Shown here: positions 49,298 to 58,642 of the stretch, piece by piece
Layout of the letters: each line of letters opens with the position of its first letter
Position numbering within the stretch: the stretch's first letter is position 1
Assembly (NCBI RefSeq): GCF_003478445.1
Contig: NZ_QUET01000012.1
Coordinates: forward strand, 35,784 to 99,783
Direction: 5' to 3'
DNA length: 64,000 bases
Source: Roseburia sp. AM59-24XD
Lineage (GTDB): Bacteria; Bacillota; Clostridia; Lachnospirales; Lachnospiraceae
Made by a program: the position numbers and the translations under genes
Notes under the pieces: generated by a model
The model's input: only the letters and a program-made list of their open reading frames with translations
Database searches by the model: none
Told to the model about the DNA's origin: nothing

Positions 49298-49334
49298 AAA
49301 AAACAGGTCTGGAATTTCGTCATTCCAGACCTGT
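49298..49334 (-). terminator. Terminator after the GH59 gene
   Basis: Minus-strand ACAGGTCTGGAAT, loop GACGAA, ATTCCAGACCTGT, then TTTTT. Confidence 0.85.
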
Positions 49335-49380
49335 CGTAATATCTTATTTTCCAATCGGATTCTGTTATTTCACAGTCTTT

Positions 49381-52300
49381 TTATTTTCCGATCTTCATTG
49401 ATTTCTTATAACCTGTTTTGGCGGTAAAGAGCTTCTTGTAAGCCTTTACATTCTTTCCACAGGAAATCTTTGCCTTTGCGGAAATGCCCTTGACTGCATT
49501 CTTACCAACCTTTGTAAGCCCGGTGGACTTGATCACGATCTTCTTTAAGGCTTTATCCTTTGCAAATGCTTCCTTTCCGATGGAGGTTACATTCTTGCCG
49601 ATCGTGATCTTCTTCAGCGCACTGCAGCCTGCGAACGCCTTATCGGAAATCGCTGTCACACGGAAGGAATAGGTTGTTCCGTCTGCAGTCGTCTTAACCA
49701 TTGCCGGTACTGCTGCCGTCTTAAGCTTCTTGCTTGCCGGTGCCTTAAGTGACACGGTCTTTTTCGCTACATCTGTCACCACATAGGTCATTCCCTGTGC
49801 CGTAAAGCTGTATCCCTTCCGAACGGAAGATGCAGCAGGAGCTGCAGGCTGATCCTGTGATGGTGCTGTCGATGGCACTGCTGTTGCCGCAGGACTTGGT
49901 GCAGGCTTCTGTGATGGTGCTGCTGACTGCTCCGGCTCCTGGCTTGGTGCCGGACTCGGTGTTTCAATATTAGGTACTACATTTTCGGTCAGCTCTGTCG
50001 GGAGCTCTTCCTCCGGAAGTCCTGTTTCTGTTCCAACCTTCGGAGTCGTCGTTACTTCCTCTCCGTTATATACGGAACCGATGACTGCTACTGCATCTAC
50101 AGCAAGACCGCCGCTTGCAACCTCAATGGATACCGTATGCTCTGTATCCTCAAGACCGTTGATCTGATATGCCGTACACATATTGTCTGCATCCCAAAGC
50201 TTCGCTCCCTTTGCATAGCTCTCGCCATCCACAGTTACATTTAATGTTCCTGCATCTGCCTTATTGTAGCCTAACAGCTCAAGACCTGTTCCCTTAAAGG
50301 TATAAGTAAGCTTTGCGCCTGTTCCCGTGCTGTAGGCAGCACTTCTCTGATAAGTGAACATTCCCTGATTTGCACAGGTAAGAGACCATCTGTTGTTGTA
50401 GATCAGCTTTGTATTCTTCTCCGGTGTCAGATCATAGGTCTCCATGTTATCAAGATACTCATTGTAATATGGCGCATAACCCTTGATCTTTGTTACGGCA
50501 AGATTATCAAATCTTGTATACGTGTTGCCGCTACCGATCGCTACACGACCTGAGGTGATCGGATTGCTATCCTCATAGGTTGCAACAAGCACGTCGTTGA
50601 TATATGCCTTAATAACATTGCCCTCGCCGCGAAGCTTAAGCTGGAACCATGTCCCCGGTGTTACCTGCTTTACATCAACGGAGCCTGTCAGAAGCTCTGT
50701 TGCCTTTGTGGAAGTGATACCCATTTTTGCGCGGTACAGGATCCATGTACCGTCATCGTTTACCTTCAATGAATATCCGGCACAGTTGGAAAGATTCTGT
50801 GTTCTTCCTGTCTCACGGATACCGATCTGTGCATACTGCTTCTCTGCCTCACGCTCAAACAATGCATCAATGGATGCGGTGTAGTTTGTCCAGCGGTAGT
50901 CACCGATCAGCGTCACAGGATCACCACTGTTCCATGCTGTTCCCACGCCGGTAGACTGCTTATCCACCTGCTGGCGCAGCACATGGTTGCCGTTGCCGCT
51001 CTTATATACCTCAAATGCACCGTTTAAGGTGTGCGTGTAACGTGCCATTGCACCCTTCTGTCCTCCACGGGATTCGATGTAATCCTCTGTCTCTCCGGTG
51101 AAGCCGCCCTTTCCGTCAAGAACAGGCACTGTCTTACCGGTATACTCAAAATCATCTGCATATAAATATCCATCGTCAACATTCTGTACATCACCGGTCG
51201 CATCGGTGTCGAGTACGGTACGCTCGCCCTCTACCGGCATTGCCTTTGTGTGCTCCTCGCTGTCGGATACGTCAAGAGAAGTAACGGTTACTGCCGAGTT
51301 TGGTTTTACCTCGAAGGAATAAACTCCATTCTCATCGGCAGAAAGCTCCTGAATGCATTTCATATAGTTTTCGTTAAATGCACCGTCATCGGCAGCTCTT
51401 GTCTCCCAGAGCTCTAATTTCTGATCAGCCGCTAACTTCATGTTCTTCATCTGAAGAGTGTAGGTCATCGGATACTCGCTGTCATTGACGATCACAGTTG
51501 AGAAGTTATCCTTTGTCGGTGCAGCCAGTGTCATGTAGTTCTCTCCGCCGGCACGACCATCGACTGCATTACTGCTTGTTCCCTGATAAGCGGATGCCTT
51601 ACTTGCGGATGGAACACCACGCCAGATGCCTGCTGTGTTGTCTTCGTTCTCCCATCCTGTCACCGCGAACTTGCTGATATGTGCCAGAACAAGAAGACCT
51701 GCATCATAATGCATCCAGCCGGACCATGGATCTCTTGCGCTGACCAGCTCCTTGAAGGAATACTGTGCACCCTCATAGAAAGCACCGATCGCCGGCTGAT
51801 AGATCACATGTCCGCGGCGTGACTCTACGAAGCTCTTGATCACGGTATTGCCCATTTCAAGTGCACTTCCGGAACCGCCAATACCGGTACCTGCTACGGT
51901 CGGAGCCTTATCGGTTGTCGCCGGACGGAAGGCGGAATTGGAAAAGGTTGCCTGCTCCTCGCTGTTCCATACTTCCTTGTCAACGACCTCGGCAAGCCAC
52001 TTCATTCCACCGTTATTGTCATCTGCCGTCTTATAATGATAACCGACAACATCCACAGCATCCATAAATTCCTGATCGCTCTTCATTGTCTCTGCAACGG
52101 AATCGCTGACTACGTTTGCCTCGTCAGAAACAACCAGCTTGATCTTTTTGAAAAGCTCCAGAGCCTTCTCATCCTTGATGGTTGCTGTACTCTCTGCAGC
52201 GATCCATTTTGCAAACTTCTTGGTATATTTCACATCGCCGGCACCGCTCCACGCTTCGTTCACATTCGGATTAATGTAATCAACCATATAACCGTACTTC

Positions 52301-52854
52301 TCATAAGCGGCAAGAATACTCTGCTTATACCAGATGTACCGGTCCTCATCCTTCTTCACCCACGCCGGTGTACGCCAGCGTAAGATGCTGACCTTCAGAT
52401 CCGGATTGATCTTCTTGGCATCTGCTGCAAGCTGCCAGCCCGGATTACGAAGAACATTGGCTTTCTCGCCCTTCGTTCTCATCGTAGCGCTCTCTGCACC
52501 GGTTGAATTGTTGCGGTCATTACCCATCTCCAGCTTCACATGCGTAAAGATCGGATACTTTCCGCCAAACAGATACTGCATCAGCTCTGCATATTTTTCC
52601 GGATTCTGCGACTTATAATCCATCAACAGATCACTGGTCGAATTGGCACTCAGCATACCAAATCCCTTGTAAGTAAGTCCATTCACATTGTCTGCCTTGA
52701 TATCATTACCATCAATCACAATGCTTCCTGTCTTCGTGTCCACTGCTGCCCCTTTCTTTGATGAAATGCCTGCCGCACTGACCCCGACATTACTTGTCAG
52801 TACCATAGAAAGACTCAGCAAGCAAACTCCTGCCTTTTTCAATAATTTTCTCAC
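49381..52854 (-). CDS. Secreted GH59 galactocerebrosidase-like beta-galactosidase with BspA-like C-terminal module
   Basis: An 1157-residue extracellular enzyme resembling animal galactosylceramidase (GALC). A signal peptide (1-28) precedes the GH59 barrel (about 55-460) with acid/base Glu200 (NVNEAWSG, as the WNE of GALC) and nucleophile Glu299 (VWNSEEQATF, as WSSED). The PWSGWMHYDAG segment also aligns. A beta-sandwich and the GALC-type lectin domain (about 575-815, VTLIGDYRWTNY, FDNLAVTKI) follow. An extra beta module (about 825-940), a Pro/Ser/Ala/Gln linker (about 960-1025) and BspA-like LRR repeats (about 1030-1157) complete it. GTG start behind AAGGAGGAG. The likely bond is beta-galactosyl in galactolipid or glycan; the actual substrate is unproven. 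AraC upstream may control it. Confidence 0.85.
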   Translation of the reverse strand: MRKLLKKAGVCLLSLSMVLTSNVGVSAAGISSKKGAAVDTKTGSIVIDGNDIKADNVNGLTYKGFGMLSANSTSDLLMDYKSQNPEKYAELMQYLFGGKYPIFTHVKLEMGNDRNNSTGAESATMRTKGEKANVLRNPGWQLAADAKKINPDLKVSILRWRTPAWVKKDEDRYIWYKQSILAAYEKYGYMVDYINPNVNEAWSGAGDVKYTKKFAKWIAAESTATIKDEKALELFKKIKLVVSDEANVVSDSVAETMKSDQEFMDAVDVVGYHYKTADDNNGGMKWLAEVVDKEVWNSEEQATFSNSAFRPATTDKAPTVAGTGIGGSGSALEMGNTVIKSFVESRRGHVIYQPAIGAFYEGAQYSFKELVSARDPWSGWMHYDAGLLVLAHISKFAVTGWENEDNTAGIWRGVPSASKASAYQGTSSNAVDGRAGGENYMTLAAPTKDNFSTVIVNDSEYPMTYTLQMKNMKLAADQKLELWETRAADDGAFNENYMKCIQELSADENGVYSFEVKPNSAVTVTSLDVSDSEEHTKAMPVEGERTVLDTDATGDVQNVDDGYLYADDFEYTGKTVPVLDGKGGFTGETEDYIESRGGQKGAMARYTHTLNGAFEVYKSGNGNHVLRQQVDKQSTGVGTAWNSGDPVTLIGDYRWTNYTASIDALFEREAEKQYAQIGIRETGRTQNLSNCAGYSLKVNDDGTWILYRAKMGITSTKATELLTGSVDVKQVTPGTWFQLKLRGEGNVIKAYINDVLVATYEDSNPITSGRVAIGSGNTYTRFDNLAVTKIKGYAPYYNEYLDNMETYDLTPEKNTKLIYNNRWSLTCANQGMFTYQRSAAYSTGTGAKLTYTFKGTGLELLGYNKADAGTLNVTVDGESYAKGAKLWDADNMCTAYQINGLEDTEHTVSIEVASGGLAVDAVAVIGSVYNGEEVTTTPKVGTETGLPEEELPTELTENVVPNIETPSPAPSQEPEQSAAPSQKPAPSPAATAVPSTAPSQDQPAAPAASSVRKGYSFTAQGMTYVVTDVAKKTVSLKAPASKKLKTAAVPAMVKTTADGTTYSFRVTAISDKAFAGCSALKKITIGKNVTSIGKEAFAKDKALKKIVIKSTGLTKVGKNAVKGISAKAKISCGKNVKAYKKLFTAKTGYKKSMKIGK

Positions 52855-52902
52855 TATTTACTCCTCCTTACCGATGATGTATAAAGTGTTGTTACTGTCT
52901 GT

Positions 52903-52932
52903 ATTATAAGTATTTCATTACCTATTTGACAA
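52903..52932 (-). promoter_or_regulatory. Promoter of the GH59 gene
   Basis: Minus-strand TTGTCA (52927-52932), 18 bases, TATAAT (52903-52908). Two similar motifs, ATGTTCATA and ATGTCATAA, start 17 bases apart just upstream and could be an activator site. Confidence 0.65.
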
Positions 52933-53010
52933 TCTGAAATAATTATGACATCCCAGTAATATGAACATTTTTCTCATGATTTGTTTTTTCAAAATAAGCT
53001 CTACTTTAAT

Positions 53011-53055
53011 AAAAAGAAAAAGACATGGCTACCATGTCAGGCTTGTGCCATGTCT
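53011..53055 (-). terminator. Terminator of the araC-type gene
   Basis: Minus-strand AGACATGGC (53047-53055) pairs with GCCATGTCT (53021-53029), followed by TTTTCTTTTT. It overlaps the last codons of the regulator gene. Confidence 0.7.
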
Positions 53056-53859
53056 CTTTCTACAGTCTGTCGGCGCAATACCTTCATATTTCTTAAACAC
53101 CATTCCAAAATAGGTCGGATTGTCATATCCCACTGCCTCGCCGATCTGCGCAATGCTTTCTTCTGTGGTGAGCAGCATATTACGGGCAACCGCCATGCGG
53201 CGTCTGGCAAGATATTCCATCGGGCGCATCCGCATCTGCTCCTTGAACACGCGGCAGAAATGCTGTTTGGTCACACCACTCATCCCCGCCAGCTCCTCCA
53301 GGGTAATGTCATCCGCATAATTTTCATTGATATACACGACCGCCCGGCGCAGGATATCCTTCGCCCCATGACCTCCATACTTTTGATTCTCCTGAAGTGC
53401 CTGACGGATATTCATAATATATTCGTACAGAAGCATGGAGCAGCGCTCATCTCCATGGATTGGATCCATTGCCGCCTTAAGTATCTGGTAGAATATATTT
53501 TCTATTTTCTCATTGACGATATTTTTGTCGTAAACAAAGCCTTCAAACCCCAGCCCTTTTAGCAGTGCTGTCAGGTATTCTCCACGAAAAACCACCCAGC
53601 AGGTGGTCCACTCCCCGTCCTTCAACGGATAATATTCATGCGGTATGCCCGGTCCAAGATAAAACAGGCTTCCCGGCTCCAGTTCATAGCTTCCTCCGCC
53701 AACGAGCAGATGACCTTTTCCGCTTTTGGTATATAAAAGCTGGTGCGATACCAGACCTTCCTCCCGCCTTACATGATATTCCGGCTCCGCAACACCGACA
53801 CCGGACAGATAAAACGGCAGACACTTTTGCTTTCCAAGGATCGGATAGATCCACTCCAT
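53029..53859 (-). CDS. AraC family transcriptional regulator
   Basis: A 276-residue one-component regulator: N-terminal cupin ligand domain (about 30-110) and two C-terminal helix-turn-helix motifs (about 175-270; ITLEELAGMSGVTKQHFCRVFKEQ and IAQIGEAVGYDNPTYFGMVFKKYEG). Regulators of this form often activate neighbouring glycosidase genes. The GH59 gene lies next on the same strand with its own promoter, so it is the natural candidate target, by inference only. AAAGGGG precedes the ATG. Confidence 0.9.
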   Translation of the reverse strand: MEWIYPILGKQKCLPFYLSGVGVAEPEYHVRREEGLVSHQLLYTKSGKGHLLVGGGSYELEPGSLFYLGPGIPHEYYPLKDGEWTTCWVVFRGEYLTALLKGLGFEGFVYDKNIVNEKIENIFYQILKAAMDPIHGDERCSMLLYEYIMNIRQALQENQKYGGHGAKDILRRAVVYINENYADDITLEELAGMSGVTKQHFCRVFKEQMRMRPMEYLARRRMAVARNMLLTTEESIAQIGEAVGYDNPTYFGMVFKKYEGIAPTDCRKRHGTSLTW

Positions 53860-54071
53860 TTAAGTCACCCCTTTCCGGTCTCGAAACACATTTTGTTCTG
53901 TTTATTGATAATGCTATCTTACCACAAATCCACCGCTTCGCACATCTTCTTTTTTTGAAGAAATCCCTGTAAATATACTGTATTTTTTCTTCGCAATGTG
54001 GTATCCTCATATGTGGCACTTACGATTTTAAAGGATATATATATATGAATAATACACAAAGGAGATTCTCA

Positions 54072-55550
54072 ATGAAACGTATTGGCTTCGACAATGATAA
54101 ATACCTGTCTATGCAGTCTGCACATATCCGTGAACGGATTGCACAATTTGGTGATAAATTATATCTGGAGTTTGGCGGAAAGCTTTTGGATGATTATCAT
54201 GCCTCCCGCGTACTTCCGGGATTTGCACCGGACAGTAAGCTTCAGATGCTTTTGCAGCTCGCCGATCAGGCAGAGATGATCATCTCCATCAATGCTGCCG
54301 ATATTGAGCGCAATAAGATCCGTCACGATCTTGGTATCACCTATGATCAGGACGTACTTCGCCTGATCAAGGTCTATCAGCAGAAGGGACTCTATGTGAG
54401 CAGTGTCGTGATCACCCGCTATGCCGGTCAGCCATCGGCGGATCTGTTCCAGAAGAAGCTAGAAGCGATCGGTATTCACGTTTACCATCATTATTCGATT
54501 GAGGGCTACCCAAACAACATCGATACGATCGTCAGTGATGAAGGTTATGGTAAGAACGACTACATTGAAACGACACGTCCGCTTGTGATTGTAACGGCTC
54601 CGGGACCAGGCAGCGGCAAAATGGCAACCTGTCTTTCCCAGCTCTACCATGAGAATAAGAACGGTATCAAAGCCGGATATGCGAAGTTTGAGACCTTCCC
54701 AATCTGGAATATACCGTTAAAGCACCCGGTCAATCTGGCATATGAAGCGGCGACTGCCGATCTCAACGATGTCAATATGATCGATCCATTTCATCTGGAG
54801 GCATACGGCGAAACGACCGTCAACTATAACCGTGACATTGAGATCTATCCGGTACTTGCCGCTATGTTTGAGAGGATCTACGGTCATTGTCCGTACAAGT
54901 CTCCGACCGATATGGGCGTGAATATGGCAGGCAATTGTATCATCGACGATGAAGCCTGCCGGGAAGCCTCCCGTCAGGAGATCATCCGCCGCTACTATCA
55001 GTCCCTGAACCGTTTTGTCAAGGATGAGGCAACGAATGACGAGATTTACAAGCAGGAGTTGATCATGAAGCAGGCTAAGATCACGGTCAACGACCGCATT
55101 GTCGTACCTGCCGCCAATGATCTTGCCCGCGAGAACGGCTCCGCTGCTGCAGCACTGGAGCTTCCGGACGGATCGATCGTAACCGGATCAACCTCTGATC
55201 TGCTTGGACCTGCTTCTGCCGTTCTTCTGAATGCGATCAAGGTTCTTGGCAATATTGACAAGAAAGAACATCTGATTTCCCGCACCTTTATCGAGCCGAT
55301 CCAGCAGCTTAAGACCGGTTATCTCGGAAGCCGCAATCCGCGTCTTCACACCGATGAAGTGCTGATCGCACTGTCCATGTGCGCTGTTTCTGATCCGAAA
55401 GCCAAGCTTGCTCTCGAGCAGCTTCCAAAGCTGTCCGGCTGCCAGCTTCATGTGTCGGCAATCCTTTCCGCGATCGATAACAACACGTTCAAAAAGCTCG
55501 GTATCGAATGTACGACCGAGGCAGTCTATGAGGGTGCTTCCGGCAACTAA
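54072..55550 (+). CDS. DUF1846 (UPF0371) family protein
   Basis: A 492-residue cytoplasmic protein matching the DUF1846 family throughout; biochemical function is not established. A glycine-rich loop PGPGSGKMAT (177-186) resembles a nucleotide-binding P-loop. The C-terminal segment contains the alternating AAALELPDGSIVTGSTSDLLGPASA stretch in two adjoining parts. ATG at 54072 follows AAAGGAG by seven bases and is preferred to ATG at 54045. Monocistronic and divergent from the AraC gene. Confidence 0.85.
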   Translation: MKRIGFDNDKYLSMQSAHIRERIAQFGDKLYLEFGGKLLDDYHASRVLPGFAPDSKLQMLLQLADQAEMIISINAADIERNKIRHDLGITYDQDVLRLIKVYQQKGLYVSSVVITRYAGQPSADLFQKKLEAIGIHVYHHYSIEGYPNNIDTIVSDEGYGKNDYIETTRPLVIVTAPGPGSGKMATCLSQLYHENKNGIKAGYAKFETFPIWNIPLKHPVNLAYEAATADLNDVNMIDPFHLEAYGETTVNYNRDIEIYPVLAAMFERIYGHCPYKSPTDMGVNMAGNCIIDDEACREASRQEIIRRYYQSLNRFVKDEATNDEIYKQELIMKQAKITVNDRIVVPAANDLARENGSAAAALELPDGSIVTGSTSDLLGPASAVLLNAIKVLGNIDKKEHLISRTFIEPIQQLKTGYLGSRNPRLHTDEVLIALSMCAVSDPKAKLALEQLPKLSGCQLHVSAILSAIDNNTFKKLGIECTTEAVYEGASGN

Positions 55551-55623
55551 GACCGGCACTGGCGGTGATCGAAGTTTTCCGCGAAAATCATAGTTTCTCA
55601 TGACGAATAAATACGAACATATA

Positions 55624-55740
55624 TAGCAACAGCCCGGTGGAATCCCCCACCGGGCTGTTGCTATGTCATATATCTGCGCACGATTTCTGCGCATGACGGA
55701 GTTTCTAAGAAACTCCTAATATGAGTCCTTGGGGACTCAT
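55624..55740. terminator. Three consecutive hairpins between the DUF1846 and acidic membrane protein genes
   Basis: A 15-base GC-rich stem (GCAACAGCCCGGTGG 55626-55640 with 55647-55661) closes the DUF1846 transcript, though without a T-run. Two smaller stems follow: GGAGTTTC/GAAACTCC (55698-55705, 55709-55716) and ATGAGTCC/GGACTCAT (55721-55728, 55733-55740). The last lies four bases after the stop of the opposing gene. Confidence 0.6.
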
Positions 55741-55744
55741 TATG

Positions 55745-57547
55745 TTATGACTGCTTCTTCATGGCGATCGCAACCACCTTATCCGTGTAGGAAGTCTTAT
55801 CCAGAACAAGAAGCTCCCTTGCCTGCGACTCTGACAAACCATACTCCTCATCAAGCAGTGTTACGATCTTGTCCCTGCAGGAATCAAGATCCTCCTCCAC
55901 CTCAAGACTCTTGGCAGTATCAAGATTCTCATCGTACTTCTTCAGACCTACCAGCAATGCATTGAGTGCATCCGGATAATACTTCATATTATCATAATTC
56001 TCATAGGAATTGAGCGCCCGCTGCACCTTCATCACTGTGACGATCTTATCGTATGTCTCCTGATCCGATTTCTTCATGTCCGTACCAAGAATCTCCTGAT
56101 ATGCATCGGTATATTTTCCGGCATCAAAGAAGCTCGTTGCCTCCTTGATCGTTGAACGGTAGCTGAAGATCTTCGTTCCGGAAATCTCTGCTGCAAGAAA
56201 CATTGCCGCCAGGATCACTACAATGGAAACACCGACTTTATTCAGCTTGCCGGTAACCTCTAATTCAGCCTCCGCATCCTCTTCGGCTTTCTTTGCTTCC
56301 TTCTCTGCCTTTTTGGCTGCCTTCTCTTCCTCTTTTGCCGCTTTCTTTAATTCCTTTTCTTCCGCCTTTGCTTTCTTAGCTTCCGCTTTCTCCTCTGCCT
56401 TCGCCGCTTTTGCTGCCTTTTTCTCCTCTTTAGCTGCCTCTGCCGCTTCCTTCCTGGCTGCCTCTTCTTCCTGTTCTCTGGCTCGCTCGGCAAGCTCAGC
56501 TTCCGCAATCTCATCCGTAACAACATTGCCAAACAGACGCTTCAACAGTCCCGGTTTCTTCGTCACTTCCTGTACCTCAGAAAGCTCCTCCGGAATATCA
56601 CTGCCGCCAAGTCCTTCCAGCAATGCCTGCATGTCATCATCCGGATTGTCCATTCCATCCTCGTCGAGTGCCAGAATGTCATCCAGACTGAAGGTCTCCT
56701 CCTCAGGCTCTACAAGTGCATCTGCTACCTCCGCCCGGGTCTCATCCTGCTCCGGTTCTACCAGTGCATCCGCCACCTCCGGCACAGTCTCATTCTGCTC
56801 AGGCTCCACAAGCATATCCGCCGCTTCCGGTTTTGGCTCATCCGCCTCCGGTTCAACAAGTGCGTCTGTCACTTCCGTGCCTGCTGTCTTCGGTGCTAAA
56901 AGGGCATCCATTGCAGCCTGCATATCATCCTCTGCGGACTCTGATTCATTCCGCGTCTCGCCCAGGCTCTCTGCCGCGTCCTGTATTGTCCCGGCAACCG
57001 GCATCTCATCCTCCTTAGCCTGTGAAATATCGACCTCTCCGGAATCTCCGGCTCCATCATCCTCCTCAGTGTCGAGGGAATCGAATGCCAGCAGTGATTC
57101 CAGATCATCCGGAATGCTGTCCTGCAAAGAGACCTCATCCTCTTTACTGTCCGGCGCGATATCATTACTCTCAGGCTCCGCCACACCTCCTGCAGCATCC
57201 AGATCATTTAAGAAATCTCCCACCAGATCATCAAGTGATGCCTCAGGCTCTTCCGTCACCTGTGCTTTCTCCACTGTCTCTGCCTGATTGTATTGTTCCG
57301 GCACCTCATCTGTCACCAAGGGCTGCTGTTCCGGCAGCTTCTCTGTCATGTCAGCCGGAATATCCTCCTCATCCCCATTCAGATCAAGATCGGAAATATC
57401 CCCAAGATCATCCAGATCGGCAAAATCGTCTTCGCCCATGAGACTGCTTAAATCCTCCAGATCCACAAAATCTGCAAGCTTGTCATATTCACTTTTCTCT
57501 TCTTCTGCAGCATCTACTGCCGCATCCTTGATATCCTCTTCGCTCAA
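55745..57547 (-). CDS. Acidic membrane protein with internal repeats, function unknown
   Basis: A 600-residue protein of unusual composition. Residues 1-330 are strongly acidic (Asp/Glu) and probably disordered, with 16-residue repeats at 228-286. Residues about 345-430 are a Lys/Ala/Glu helix likely to form a coiled coil. One membrane helix (about 437-455) is followed by a C-terminal helical domain (about 465-600) that may be TPR-like. Start is TTG at 57547 with AAGGAG eight bases upstream. An ATG five bases earlier (57552) is out of frame; one missing T (ATGGCTT-TGAGC) would make it the start. It follows cheV, so a role in signalling or motility is possible but unproven. Confidence 0.7.
   Translation of the reverse strand: MSEEDIKDAAVDAAEEEKSEYDKLADFVDLEDLSSLMGEDDFADLDDLGDISDLDLNGDEEDIPADMTEKLPEQQPLVTDEVPEQYNQAETVEKAQVTEEPEASLDDLVGDFLNDLDAAGGVAEPESNDIAPDSKEDEVSLQDSIPDDLESLLAFDSLDTEEDDGAGDSGEVDISQAKEDEMPVAGTIQDAAESLGETRNESESAEDDMQAAMDALLAPKTAGTEVTDALVEPEADEPKPEAADMLVEPEQNETVPEVADALVEPEQDETRAEVADALVEPEEETFSLDDILALDEDGMDNPDDDMQALLEGLGGSDIPEELSEVQEVTKKPGLLKRLFGNVVTDEIAEAELAERAREQEEEAARKEAAEAAKEEKKAAKAAKAEEKAEAKKAKAEEKELKKAAKEEEKAAKKAEKEAKKAEEDAEAELEVTGKLNKVGVSIVVILAAMFLAAEISGTKIFSYRSTIKEATSFFDAGKYTDAYQEILGTDMKKSDQETYDKIVTVMKVQRALNSYENYDNMKYYPDALNALLVGLKKYDENLDTAKSLEVEEDLDSCRDKIVTLLDEEYGLSESQARELLVLDKTSYTDKVVAIAMKKQS
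56690..56866 (-). repeat. 48-bp coding repeats (16-residue units)
   Basis: Three full units and part of a fourth at residues 228-286, each beginning D(A/M)LVEPE and ending in a short acidic-Pro stretch such as QDETRAEVA. Confidence 0.8.
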
Positions 57548-57563
57548 GCCATTATCTCCTTAA

Positions 57564-57707
57564 TTACCTGTTCTTTATCTGCCCTTTGACCGCTCCATCT
57601 GCTCTGTCAATCTCCAGAATTCCGTCAATCACTCAATCAATTCTGTCAATCTGCAAAATTACGTCAACCTTTTAATCTGCCCTGTCAATCTGCAGGATCT
57701 CATCAAT
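57564..57707 (-). repeat. Three in-frame 39-bp copies of the cheV 3' end
   Basis: Units at 57669-57707, 57630-57668 and 57591-57629 encode IDEILQIDRAD-stop, VDVILQIDRID-stop and IDGILEIDRADGA, all in the cheV frame. The last continues VKGQIKNR to a stop at 57564. Only the first is translated as part of CheV. Confidence 0.85.
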
Positions 57708-58586
57708 CGCTCCGACAAGCTGACCGATCTCCGGTTTGGAAAGCTGCATATCTGCTCCCAGACTCTCTCCCTTTTTGCGCATCTCCGTGTTGATCAGAGA
57801 AGAGAAAATGATAACCGGAATATGTGCCATATTCTCATTGCTTTTGATCAGCTTGGTCAGATGATGTCCATCCATCTGTGGCATCTCGATATCTGTGATC
57901 ACGCAGGCAACCTTCTCATCAAGAACACCCTTCTGCTCATATGCTGTCAGCTTATCCCAGCATTCCTTTCCGTTCGCTGTGATATCTACATTATTAAATC
58001 CTGCTCTCTTCAAACAATCCAGAAGCATCTTTCCCAGAAGCTGTGAATCCTCTGCAATAAGAATCGGAGAATCCACTCTTGTTCTGCCACTCATATGATC
58101 GATATCAGAAACCTTCAGTCCCGTCTCCGGATTGATCTGTGCTACTATCTTCTCAAAATCAAGTATAATGATCAGCTTTTCCCCGATCCGGATAATTCCC
58201 GTCGCCATCCCCATGCCTGACGCATTGATCGTCGAATCCGGCTCAATGATATCCTCCCAGGAAACTCTGTGGATTCCCTCCACGCCCTGTACATGAAAGG
58301 CTGTATTCAGCTTATTGAAATTCGTTACGATATACATATCCCCCGCCGTAGATGCTGCCTTCGGGATATTCATCACGGTAGAAAGATCCACAATAGAAAT
58401 GACCTCATCTCTCGGCATAAAGATTCCCTCGATCCTTGCATCTGCATTCGGGATTGGTGTCGGCTTCTGATACGGAAGGATTTCCCGTATCTTCGCCACA
58501 TTAATACCATAATAGTTCTTGCCCACACGAAATTCCAATATCTCCAGCTCGTTTGTTCCACTCTCCAATAAAATACCTGTCTCCAT
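57672..58586 (-). CDS. cheV: Chemotaxis protein CheV
   Basis: Coupling protein with a CheW domain (about 10-155) fused to a receiver domain (about 173-300). It links chemoreceptors to CheA and helps adaptation. The phospho-acceptor is Asp232 in VITDIEMPQMDG, and the conserved Lys of the receiver is in QLSKPEIG. 304 residues; RBS GAGG. No other chemotaxis gene lies in the window. Its 3' end is duplicated downstream. Confidence 0.95.
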   Translation of the reverse strand: METGILLESGTNELEILEFRVGKNYYGINVAKIREILPYQKPTPIPNADARIEGIFMPRDEVISIVDLSTVMNIPKAASTAGDMYIVTNFNKLNTAFHVQGVEGIHRVSWEDIIEPDSTINASGMGMATGIIRIGEKLIIILDFEKIVAQINPETGLKVSDIDHMSGRTRVDSPILIAEDSQLLGKMLLDCLKRAGFNNVDITANGKECWDKLTAYEQKGVLDEKVACVITDIEMPQMDGHHLTKLIKSNENMAHIPVIIFSSLINTEMRKKGESLGADMQLSKPEIGQLVGAIDEILQIDRAD

Positions 58587-58642
58587 ATAAACCTCAATCC
58601 TTTCTATATTCCTGTTATCCCCGGATAACAGTAGCTTCCTTG

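Noticed and set aside
56223..57287. A 354-codon Ser-rich open frame on the plus strand
   Set aside because: It is the antisense shadow of the acidic Asp/Glu-rich gene; Ser/Ala-only composition and no RBS.
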